From Streptomyces violascens (lineage in GTDB: Bacteria; Actinomycetota; Actinomycetes; Streptomycetales; Streptomycetaceae), in NCBI RefSeq assembly GCF_014649955.1, contig NZ_BMUA01000014.1:147655-211654 (forward strand): 64,000 nt of DNA, in the 5' to 3' direction. Below the pieces are notes generated by a model. That model was not told the origin of the DNA, ran no database searches, and worked only from the letters and a program-made list of their open reading frames with translations. Below are positions 44,575 to 51,831 of the stretch, in pieces. Position 1 is the stretch's first letter. Every line of letters begins with the position of its first letter. The position numbers and the translations under genes are program-made.

Positions 44575-45375
44575 CTACCCGCTGTGCCCGACGCGTCGGA
44601 ACAGCAGGTCGTGCACCACGTGGCCCTTGTCGAGTCCCTGCCCCTCGAACCGCGTCAGCGGCCGGAACGCGGGCCGCGGCGCGTAGCCGCCGCCCTCCAC
44701 CGTGTTCTCGAAGTCGGGGTGCGCGTCGAGGACTTCGAGCATCTGCTCGGCGTAGTCCTCCCAGTCCGTCGCACAGTGCAGTACGGCGCCGGGCTTCATC
44801 CGCGTCGCGGCCAGCGAGAGGAACTCGGGCTGGATCAGGCGGCGCTTGTGGTGGCGCGCCTTGGGCCAAGGGTCCGGGAAGTACACCCGGAGCCCGTCCA
44901 GGACCTCCGGCTCCAGCATTTCGCGCAGCAGGATGATCGCGTCGCCGTTGGCCACGCGGATGTTGCTCATGCCGCCGCGTTCTGCCAGGCCGAGGAGGTT
45001 GCCCTGGCCGGGGGTGTGCACGTCCACGGCGAGGATGCCGGTGGCGGGGTCGTCCGCGGCCATCTGCGCGGTGGCCTCGCCCATGCCGAAGCCGATCTCC
45101 AGGACGACGGGAAGGCCGTCGAACATCTCGCCCAGGTCGATCTTGCGCAGCCCGTCGATGTCGAAGCCCCACACCGGCCACAGCCGCTCCAGATACTCGC
45201 CCTGGCCGGTGGTGACGCGGCTGCGGCGGGGCTGGAAGCTGCGGATCCTGCGTTCGTGGTGGGATCCGGCGGGGTCGGCCGCCGGGCCGCCGGGGAAGCG
45301 GGGCGCTTTGTCGCGCGGAAGGACCCGGGGGGTTGCCGGGGTGGGTTCTTCGGGGGTGCGGAGTGGCTCAGACAC
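44575..45375 (-). CDS. trmB: tRNA (guanine-N7-)-methyltransferase TrmB
   Basis: This 266-residue enzyme methylates G46 of tRNAs using S-adenosylmethionine. Signatures are LEIGFGMGEATAQMA, the YFPDPWPKARHHKRRL catalytic loop and TDWEDYAEQMLE. An extra N-terminal region of about 45 residues (TPEEPTPATPRVLPRDKAP) is normal for actinomycete TrmB. The GTG at 45375 is chosen; in-frame sequence further upstream is only the translated 36-base repeat. It lies 47 bases upstream of the PrsW-like gene on the same strand. Confidence 0.95.
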   Translation of the reverse strand: MSEPLRTPEEPTPATPRVLPRDKAPRFPGGPAADPAGSHHERRIRSFQPRRSRVTTGQGEYLERLWPVWGFDIDGLRKIDLGEMFDGLPVVLEIGFGMGEATAQMAADDPATGILAVDVHTPGQGNLLGLAERGGMSNIRVANGDAIILLREMLEPEVLDGLRVYFPDPWPKARHHKRRLIQPEFLSLAATRMKPGAVLHCATDWEDYAEQMLEVLDAHPDFENTVEGGGYAPRPAFRPLTRFEGQGLDKGHVVHDLLFRRVGHSG

Positions 45376-45396
45376 AATGCGCCCAATTCTACGACC

Positions 45397-45468
45397 CTGG
45401 CGTCGGAGGGTGTGCGGCTTCGCTTCGCGGTGCTGGCGTCGGAGGGTGTGCGGCTTCGCTTCGCGGTG
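45397..45468. repeat. Two identical 36-base tandem repeats
   Basis: 45397-45432 and 45433-45468 are identical, starting CTGGCGTCGGAGGGTGTGCG; a further CTGG follows. They lie 21 bases upstream of trmB. Confidence 0.95.
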
Positions 45469-45694
45469 CTGGTGGTGGCGCGGTCGTCCAGCGGGGCTCG
45501 GCCCCACGGCCCCGAGTCGCCCCTTCGGGGCGGACCGCTTCCGCGTCTTTGCGGTCGGGCGCGGGTTGTGGGCGGTCCGGTCGCGCCCATGCGGCGGAGC
45601 CGCACATTGTCACAGCCCCGCGCCCCTGAGCAGCACGCCCGGAGCCCGCACCCCAGAGGCAGGCCCCCGTCAGCCTCGGGCGCCTGAAACCCTC

Positions 45695-45836
45695 AGGGGC
45701 GCGGGGAACTGCGCGAGGACCACGCACGGTCTGCGGGTGAAGGCGGGTTTAGGGGCGCGGGGAACTGCGCGAGGACCACGCACAGCCCGCGGGCGACGGC
45801 CGGTTCAGGGGTGCGGGGAACCGCGCGAGCGTGCCG
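45695..45836 (+). repeat. Three GGGGCGCGGGGAACTGCGCGA repeats, 56-base period
   Basis: Copies start at 45695, 45751 and 45807, exactly 56 bases apart; the last is degenerate and runs to the lhgO stop. The first two also share CGAGGACCACGCAC after the core. No gene is seen in 45376-45841. Confidence 0.85.
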
Positions 45837-45841
45837 TGGGG

Positions 45842-47044
45842 TCACGGGTGCGGCAGGGACGCCAGCACCCTTCCTGCCACCTCTCTGCCGATCGGGAGGG
45901 ACGCCGTCGCCGCCGGGCTCGGGGCGTTCAGGACGTGCACCACTCTCGGGGTTTCCCGGATCAGGAAGTCGTCCACCAGGGTGCCGTCCCGCAGGACGGC
46001 CTGGGCCCGCACCCCGGCCGGGGCCGTGCGCAGATCCGATTCCTCCACCACCGGGAGCAGGCGGCGGACCGCCTCCGTGAAGGCCCGCTTCGACCAGGAG
46101 CGGTGCAGTTCGCCCGCGCCGTAGCGCCAATGGCGGCGGGCTATCCGCCAGGTGCCGGGCCAGCCCAGGGTGCCGGCGAGCTCGGCTGGGCGGACCGTAC
46201 GCCAGTCGTAGCCCTCGCGGGCCGCGGCCGGCACCGCGTTGGGGCCGACGTGGACCGAGCCGTCCACACCCCGGGTGAGGTGGACACCGAGGAAGGGGAA
46301 CGCGGGGTCGGGCACCGGGTAGACCAGGCCCTTGACCAGACCGGGCCGGGCCAGCTCGTAGTACTCGCCGCGGAAGGGCACGATCCGCACCCCGGGATCG
46401 TCGCCCGCGAGCCGGGCCACCCGGTCGCAGTGCAGGCCCGCGCAGTTCACCAGGGCCCGGGCGCGCAGCACCGTACCGTCGGCCGTGCGTACGGCGACGC
46501 CGAGCGAGGGGCGCCGGTCGATGCGGACGACCTCCGCGCCGTACCGCACCTGCGCGCCGGACAGCTCGGCGAGGCGGGCCGCCACCGCCCCGTAGTCGCA
46601 CACCCCCGTCGTGCCGACGTGGATCGCGGCGAGCCCGCGTACCTCCGGCTCGTACGCCGCTATCTGGGCCGGGCCCAGCTCGCGCACCGGGATGCCGTTC
46701 TCGCGGCCGCGCTGGACCAGCGCGTGCAGCCGGGGCAGCTCGGCGCGCTCGGTGGCCACGATCAGCTTGCCGGTGACCTCGTGCGCGATGCCGTGCCGGG
46801 CGCAGAACTCGACCATCTCGGCCGCGCCCCGCACCGCGAAGCGTGCCTTGAGCGAGCCCGGCTTGTAGTAGATGCCGCTGTGGATGACCCCGCTGTTGCG
46901 CCCCGTCTGGTGCCGGGCGGGGCCGCTCTCCTTCTCCAGGACCACCACGCGCGTGCCCGGCGCGGCCCGCGTGAGGGCGTACGCCGTCGACAGACCCACG
47001 ATCCCGCCGCCGACCACCAGGACATCGCAGTCGTACGTCGTCAC
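45842..47044 (-). CDS. lhgO: L-2-hydroxyglutarate oxidase LhgO
   Basis: This 400-residue FAD enzyme of the DAO family oxidises L-2-hydroxyglutarate to 2-oxoglutarate. It has the FAD fold VLVVGGGIVGLSTAYAL, HQTGRNSGVIHSGIYYKPGS (the LhgO signature), VNCAGLHCDRVA and the C-terminal NAPSPAATASLPIG. The GTG at 47044 is preferred over an upstream GTG at 47059 because GGGAGG then lies 7 bases before it. It ends directly at the repeat array. Confidence 0.92.
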   Translation of the reverse strand: MTTYDCDVLVVGGGIVGLSTAYALTRAAPGTRVVVLEKESGPARHQTGRNSGVIHSGIYYKPGSLKARFAVRGAAEMVEFCARHGIAHEVTGKLIVATERAELPRLHALVQRGRENGIPVRELGPAQIAAYEPEVRGLAAIHVGTTGVCDYGAVAARLAELSGAQVRYGAEVVRIDRRPSLGVAVRTADGTVLRARALVNCAGLHCDRVARLAGDDPGVRIVPFRGEYYELARPGLVKGLVYPVPDPAFPFLGVHLTRGVDGSVHVGPNAVPAAAREGYDWRTVRPAELAGTLGWPGTWRIARRHWRYGAGELHRSWSKRAFTEAVRRLLPVVEESDLRTAPAGVRAQAVLRDGTLVDDFLIRETPRVVHVLNAPSPAATASLPIGREVAGRVLASLPHP

Positions 47045-47154
47045 CCACACACCTCCCACCCCGGTCGTGTCTTTCCCGGAGGACGGCCCCGGACCCCCTC
47101 ACCACATACTGCACTGACCCACTGACAATCCCGGTAAACGTCCGGTAGAGGGGT

Positions 47155-48570
47155 CTACGCCGGGGTCACCAGGAGCGGCCTGGCGCGCTCGCGCAGTTCG
47201 GCGACCCTCGGCTCGTCCCCGTACGGCTCCAGGCGGTGCAGCAGATCGCGGACGTACTCGGTCGTACGGGCCGAGGAGATGCGGCCCGCGACCTCGACGG
47301 CGCGGGTGCCCGCCGCGCATGCCGCGTCCAGGTTGCCCGACTCCAGCTCGGCCACCGCGCTCACCACGAGCCGCAGCCCGTGCGAGCGGACGAACTCCTC
47401 GGTCGGCCGCGAAAGCGCCTGCTCGGTGAAGCGGCGCACCTGCCGGGGCGCCTTCAGGTCCCGGTAGCACTCCGCCGCGTCCGCCGCGAAGCGGTCGTAG
47501 GAGTAGAAGCCGAGCCAGGACGGGTCGCAGTCGCCGTCGCGCGAGCGCTCCAGCCAGGCCTCGGCGGCCTTCAGGGCGGCCTCGGCGGGGTGCCCGTCGC
47601 CGGCCTTGGCGTGGGCGCGCGCCTCCACGAGGCGGAAGAAGGACATGGTGCGGGCGGTGGCGAGGCCGCGGTTGCGTTCGACGGCGGCCTGCGCGAGGTC
47701 GACGCCCTCGTCGGCGAAGCCGCGGTAAGTGGCCTGGAGCGACATGGACGCGAGGACGTAGCCGCCGAGCGGCACGTCGGCCGCGGCGCGGGCGAGCCGC
47801 AGCGCCTGGATGTAGTAGCGCTGGGCGGCCTCCTGCTGGCCGGTGTCGAAGGCCATCCACCCGGCGAGCCTGGTCAGTTCGGCGGTCGCGCCGAACAGCG
47901 CGCGGCCCACCTCGTCGCTGTACGAACCGAGCAGCAGCGGGGCCGCGTCGACCCGTAAGCACTCGGGGACCATCGACGAACGCCAGTCGCCGCCGCCGTA
48001 CTTGGAGTCCCACCGGCGGGCGTCCTCGGCCGCCTCGCGCAGCTTGGCGACATCGCTGTGGCCCACCTTCAGCGGTGGCAGGTCGGTCAGGTCGATGCTG
48101 CGGGCGACCGAGGAGTCGGCGGGCGTTATGAGCCAGCGGGACGCGGGCGTGGCGTACGCGCTGACCGCGAACGAGCCCGCGAGCGACTGCCAGATGCCGC
48201 CGCCGGCCCGCCGCCCGGCCAGATCCAGCCGGTACAGATCGGTCGCCGAGCGCACGGCCTCCGAAACGTCGCGCGGGAAGGCGAGCCCGACCTCGGGGGC
48301 CGGATCCGCGTCCGCGAGGCCGATTTCGTGCAGCGGGACGGGCCGGCCCAGCTTGGCGCCGATCGCCGCCGCTATGAGATGGGGCGCGGCGCCCTGGGGC
48401 ACCATGCCCTTGGAGACCCATCGGGCCACGGAGGTCTTGTCGTAGCGAAGGGTCAGGCCCCGCTGCGCGCCGAGGTCGTTGACCCGTCGCGCCAGGCCCG
48501 CATTGCTTATTCCCGCGAGGGCGAGAACGGTGCCGAGCTTCTCGTTCGGCCCGCGTTGCTCCCTGGACAT
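47155..48570 (-). CDS. Sporulation-associated regulator, Orf1590/NsdA type
   Basis: This 471-residue protein has an N-terminal helix-turn-helix-like part (GLARRVNDLGAQRGLTLRYD then KTSVARWVSKGM) and a long helical TPR-like body. It belongs to the family of S. griseus Orf1590 and S. coelicolor NsdA, which affect sporulation and antibiotic production. Place and neighbours match SCO4114 as I recall. GAGGGG lies 6-7 bases before the ATG at 48570. An internal ATG at 48405 (residue 56) follows AAGGG and would give a form without the DNA-binding part, as reported for the two S. griseus products. Confidence 0.88.
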   Translation of the reverse strand: MSREQRGPNEKLGTVLALAGISNAGLARRVNDLGAQRGLTLRYDKTSVARWVSKGMVPQGAAPHLIAAAIGAKLGRPVPLHEIGLADADPAPEVGLAFPRDVSEAVRSATDLYRLDLAGRRAGGGIWQSLAGSFAVSAYATPASRWLITPADSSVARSIDLTDLPPLKVGHSDVAKLREAAEDARRWDSKYGGGDWRSSMVPECLRVDAAPLLLGSYSDEVGRALFGATAELTRLAGWMAFDTGQQEAAQRYYIQALRLARAAADVPLGGYVLASMSLQATYRGFADEGVDLAQAAVERNRGLATARTMSFFRLVEARAHAKAGDGHPAEAALKAAEAWLERSRDGDCDPSWLGFYSYDRFAADAAECYRDLKAPRQVRRFTEQALSRPTEEFVRSHGLRLVVSAVAELESGNLDAACAAGTRAVEVAGRISSARTTEYVRDLLHRLEPYGDEPRVAELRERARPLLVTPA

Positions 48571-48900
48571 GCGCCACCCCTCGACACAGACGGCGTCCCC
48601 CCGGGCGGTGTGGTGTCCGGATCGTCGGCCGCAAAAGCACGTGGCCGAACCCCCGGGAATATGCCGCTCGCGGGGAACAGCAGTAAACACAGCGTAGTTC
48701 GCCGCATCCCGACCGTTAAGAGGCGGTCTTCCGTATGGCGAGATTGTTTTCCGTACGAACAGTTGCTGACACCCACGGGCGCGCGGCGATCGCCGGACCG
48801 CTGCGCCGGGGGTGAGGCGGGACCGGCCGCCGCCGCGCTCCCGCCGTGTGGCCGTGCGCCCGGCCGTGCGCTCTCGCGGGCCCACCAGGGGAGCGCTTCC
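48571..48900. other. Upstream region of the orf1590-type gene
   Basis: No gene is seen. An AT-rich patch at 48735-48765 with two TTCCGTA motifs (48728, 48750) may hold promoters for both directions. GGGGAG at 48889-48894 is the ribosome site of the short frame that follows. Confidence 0.4.
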
Positions 48901-49023
48901 ATGTGTGGTGCGTGGGTCGGCCCGCTGCATGGATCCAGTGGGCTGGGGGACACCGCCGCCTCAATCCCCGCGGGCGGCGGACCGGTCCGGGAGGCGAACA
49001 GCGCCTCCCGGACTGTGTGTTGA
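48901..49023 (+). CDS. Short open reading frame with strong ribosome site (40 residues)
   Basis: GGGGAG lies 6-7 bases before ATG. The predicted peptide starts MCGAWVGPLHGSSGLG, has Cys at residue 2 and as its last residue, and ends SASRTVC. No family is recognised. Its last codons form the 12-pair hairpin at 48985-49013, so ribosome passage would affect that hairpin. It could be a leader peptide, a small functional peptide or chance. Confidence 0.4.
   Translation: MCGAWVGPLHGSSGLGDTAASIPAGGGPVREANSASRTVC
48985..49013 (+). terminator. Strong hairpin inside the short reading frame
   Basis: GTCCGGGAGGCG and CGCCTCCCGGAC pair perfectly around AACAG, followed by TGTGTGTT. Terminator or attenuator about 350 bases before the asparagine-synthetase-like gene. 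Confidence 0.7.
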
Positions 49024-49328
49024 GGGCCTCCGGAGGCGGGTGTGACGAGCCCGCCGCGCCCCGAGAATGGCTGGATATCGCCCCTCGATCGAAAGCCCCG
49101 GAGTCGGTTGCCGATCACCGATGGCGGGTCCCGCACGCCCCGGGAGCGGTGCCAATCGGCCACCCGTGGGGGCGCATTCACTTTTTGCGCCCGCTACCCG
49201 TAGCCCCTCCGGGGCGCCGTTGTCGTGGCAGCATGGGGTCCCGGCCTCCTTCGGCCCGTACGCGAGCCCGGTGCTGAGCCCCAGCGCCGAGCATTCTGAC
49301 GGGTCGTCATATCGAGGCCGGCCCGAGG
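49024..49328. other. Intergenic region before the AsnB-like gene
   Basis: No gene is supported. A small hairpin GGGCGCA/TGCGCCC at 49170-49192 with a T-rich loop is the only structure noticed. Confidence 0.35.
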
Positions 49329-49357
49329 TTGTCCACGAGTTGTCCACAGCCTGTGGA
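49329..49357 (+). promoter_or_regulatory. DnaA-box-like direct repeat
   Basis: TTGTCCACG (49329-49337) and TTGTCCACA (49340-49348) are 11 bases apart. The second equals the preferred Streptomyces DnaA box. It also forms the palindrome TCCACAG-C-CTGTGGA (49343-49357) directly ahead of the AsnB-like start. Confidence 0.55.
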
Positions 49358-49363
49358 GGCGCG

Positions 49364-51523
49364 ATGCGGTGGTTGGTGGGGTGGAGCAGCGTCGCCGCAA
49401 GCTTCCGCGCGGGCAGCTACGGTCCGGGCGGATACGGCACGGCCGGCACGGCCGGCGCGGTCGGCGAGCCCGACGAGGGACGCACGGTCCACCCCGTCGG
49501 CGCCCAGCTCCTGTGGGGCGACCCGGATCCACTGTGGGCGGTGGGGGACTGGCGCCCCGACGAGATCCGCATCGTCAGCGTCGGCGCCGACACCCGCCTC
49601 GCCGTACTGGGCTGCTGCGCCGCCACCGACGAGGAACTCAGGGTCGGCCTGTTCGCCGCGCGCGGCGGCGCGCTGCGCCACCTCTCCGCGTGGCCCGGCA
49701 GCTACACGGCCGTCGCCCAAGTGGCCCGCCGCGTCACGGTCGTCGGCGACCTGGCCGGCGCCCGGCCCGTCTTCTACACCCCCTGGGCAGGCGGAACGGC
49801 CTATGGAACGGCGGCACTTCCGCTCGCCGACCTCATCGAGGCCCAGCTCGACATCGGCCACCTCGCCGCCCTCCTCGCCTGCCCCGACGTGCCCGAGGCG
49901 CTCGGCGACTCCACCCCGTACGCGGGCGTGCGCCGCATCCCGCCCGGCCACGCGCTCGTCCTGCGCGAGGGTTCACGTGAGATCACCGGGTACGAGCCGG
50001 TCGCCTCGCTCGCGGTGGCCGCGCCCCAACTGGCGCCCGCCGCCGCGGTGGAGGGCGTCCGCGACGCCCTGGTCTCGGCGGTACGGGCCAGGCTCACCGC
50101 GCCCCGGCACGCGCCCGAGACCCTGCCGCCCGACCCCGGCCCGGTCCCCGGCATGGGCCCGGCCGAGCGGCGCGCCGCCCGCGGGGGCCCGGCCCCCGGC
50201 ATAGGAGCCGACCTGTCCGGAGGCCCCGCCTCCGCGACCCTCGCCCTGCTCGCGGCCGGGCTGCCCGGAGTGCCGGGCACGGTGCTCGGCCACGGCACGG
50301 GCGCGGGCGAACGCCTCCTGGCCGTCACCTTCAACGACCTCACGGTCCCGGGCGCGGGCCGCCAGGCCGAACTGGAACGGGCCGGAGCGATGGCGGCCAA
50401 CCCCCGCCTGCACCACGTGGTGGTGACGGGAGGCGAGGAGTGCCTGCCGTACGCGGACCTGGAGGGCCCCCTGACGGACGAGCCGGGGCCCTCCCTGATC
50501 GCGGCCCCGCGCCACCGCCGCCGCCTGCTGTCGGGCAGTGCGGACCACTTCACGGGAAGCGGCGCCCGCCAGGTCCTGGACGCCCATCCGGCACGCCTGG
50601 CAGACCTGCTGATGGACCGTCAGCGCCGTCACCTGCTCCGCCCGGCAACGGCCCTGGCAAAGGCGGGAGGCCCGACAGCGCATTCGTTGTTCGTCCCCCT
50701 GACCGTCTACAGGGCGGCCCGCCGACTGGCCCGGACCCCCTACCGAACCGGGATCGAATCGGCGGCGGACGCGCTGCGGGCGTCGGCGGCGGACGGCAGG
50801 GGGGCGCCCCGCCTCGACGAGGTGGCGAGCCCGCTGTCGATCTCGCTCGCCGCACTGTCATGGACGCGTCCCGGCCCGGCGGCCCGCTGGCTGACCGGGG
50901 AGGCACTCGCCGAAGTATCGGTTCGCCTGATGGCCTCGGCGACGCGCCCGGCGCCGTCGCAGCGCCCGGGCGAGGCCCGCGCGTCGGCCGCGCTCGCCCG
51001 TTACGCGGCGGACCACCGCATCCTGGAACAGGCCGCGGAGGTACGCAGCCAGCGCCTGCACGCACCGTTCCTGGACAACCAGGTGGTACGGGCGTGCCGG
51101 GCCCTGCCGGAATCCCTGCGGGTCCAGCCGGGCGCCCGCGCGACGATCCTGCGTACGGTCCTTTCGGCATCCGGGGTCCGCGACCTGCCCCCCGGCTGGG
51201 GCGCCCCCTCCCACGCCCCCTCGACGGCCGCCGCGAGAGCGGGCCTGCGCCAGTCGGCCGACCCGCTGATCTCCCTCTTCGAAGCCCCACTGCTCGCGGA
51301 CGCGGGCCTGGTGGAGGCCCGGACGGTCCGCAAGGCGCTGCGCGCGGCGGCCGCGGGCGAACCCCTCCCCCTGGACGGCCTGGCAGACCTGATCTCGACG
51401 GAACTGTGGCTACGGCGCCTGCTGTCCCGCCGAGGCACCTGCTGGACGGGCACGGCAGCGCCGAGGCAGCGGGCGGTGGCGGGGGGAGTGACTCCGCCGA
51501 AGCGGCCTACCCTGCGGTCCTGA
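49364..51523 (+). CDS. Asparagine-synthetase-like protein with degenerate active sites
   Basis: This 719-residue protein has the two-part layout of class B asparagine synthetases. The N-terminus is MRWLVGWSS, so the catalytic Cys2 of the glutaminase is absent, as in lasso-peptide cyclases and beta-lactam synthetase. The ATP-pyrophosphatase loop is LSGGPASATLALLA, where SGGxDS is expected, so Asp and Ser are lost or shifted. The C-terminal half keeps synthetase-like segments such as LHAPFLDNQVVRACRALP. Position matches SCO4115. GGAGG is 4 bases before the ATG. A regulatory or pseudo-enzyme role is more likely than asparagine synthesis. Confidence 0.8.
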   Translation: MRWLVGWSSVAASFRAGSYGPGGYGTAGTAGAVGEPDEGRTVHPVGAQLLWGDPDPLWAVGDWRPDEIRIVSVGADTRLAVLGCCAATDEELRVGLFAARGGALRHLSAWPGSYTAVAQVARRVTVVGDLAGARPVFYTPWAGGTAYGTAALPLADLIEAQLDIGHLAALLACPDVPEALGDSTPYAGVRRIPPGHALVLREGSREITGYEPVASLAVAAPQLAPAAAVEGVRDALVSAVRARLTAPRHAPETLPPDPGPVPGMGPAERRAARGGPAPGIGADLSGGPASATLALLAAGLPGVPGTVLGHGTGAGERLLAVTFNDLTVPGAGRQAELERAGAMAANPRLHHVVVTGGEECLPYADLEGPLTDEPGPSLIAAPRHRRRLLSGSADHFTGSGARQVLDAHPARLADLLMDRQRRHLLRPATALAKAGGPTAHSLFVPLTVYRAARRLARTPYRTGIESAADALRASAADGRGAPRLDEVASPLSISLAALSWTRPGPAARWLTGEALAEVSVRLMASATRPAPSQRPGEARASAALARYAADHRILEQAAEVRSQRLHAPFLDNQVVRACRALPESLRVQPGARATILRTVLSASGVRDLPPGWGAPSHAPSTAAARAGLRQSADPLISLFEAPLLADAGLVEARTVRKALRAAAAGEPLPLDGLADLISTELWLRRLLSRRGTCWTGTAAPRQRAVAGGVTPPKRPTLRS

Positions 51524-51831
51524 GGGGCCCCGCCTCCTGGCAGGTGGCTGTCGATGGCGGGCGGGCTTCCGCGCCACTGCCCGGCGGCGGCCGATGGCGA
51601 AGCCAACTGCACAGGGGCGCCCCATCAGCGGTCGGCCGCCGACGGCGAGGCGGCCCCGGCGCAGGCGGGCGTCGTGCCACCGGCCCGCGGATGCCGGTGA
51701 ACGCGGCACCACCCACCGGTCCCCCGTCTTGGCAGCGGGCGGAACGGGCGGGTGGGAAGCCCCCCTCCGCCGCCCCCCGAATCGCCCCGCCGAGGAAAAC
51801 GATTCCCCCCGCAGCCGCAAAGCCCGCCAGA
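51524..51831. other. Intergenic region before the AfsR-like gene
   Basis: About 300 GC-rich bases with no supported gene, terminator or repeat. Confidence 0.4.

Noticed and set aside
45695..45836. 56-base periodic repeat considered as a CRISPR array
   Set aside because: Core about 21-35 bases is too degenerate in the third copy, only three units, no cas genes and no variable spacers.
49364..51523. Lasso-peptide cluster suggested by the asparagine-synthetase fold
   Set aside because: No precursor with a leader Thr and a suitable Asp/Glu, no transglutaminase-like protease and no RiPP recognition protein nearby; the gene lies in conserved core.
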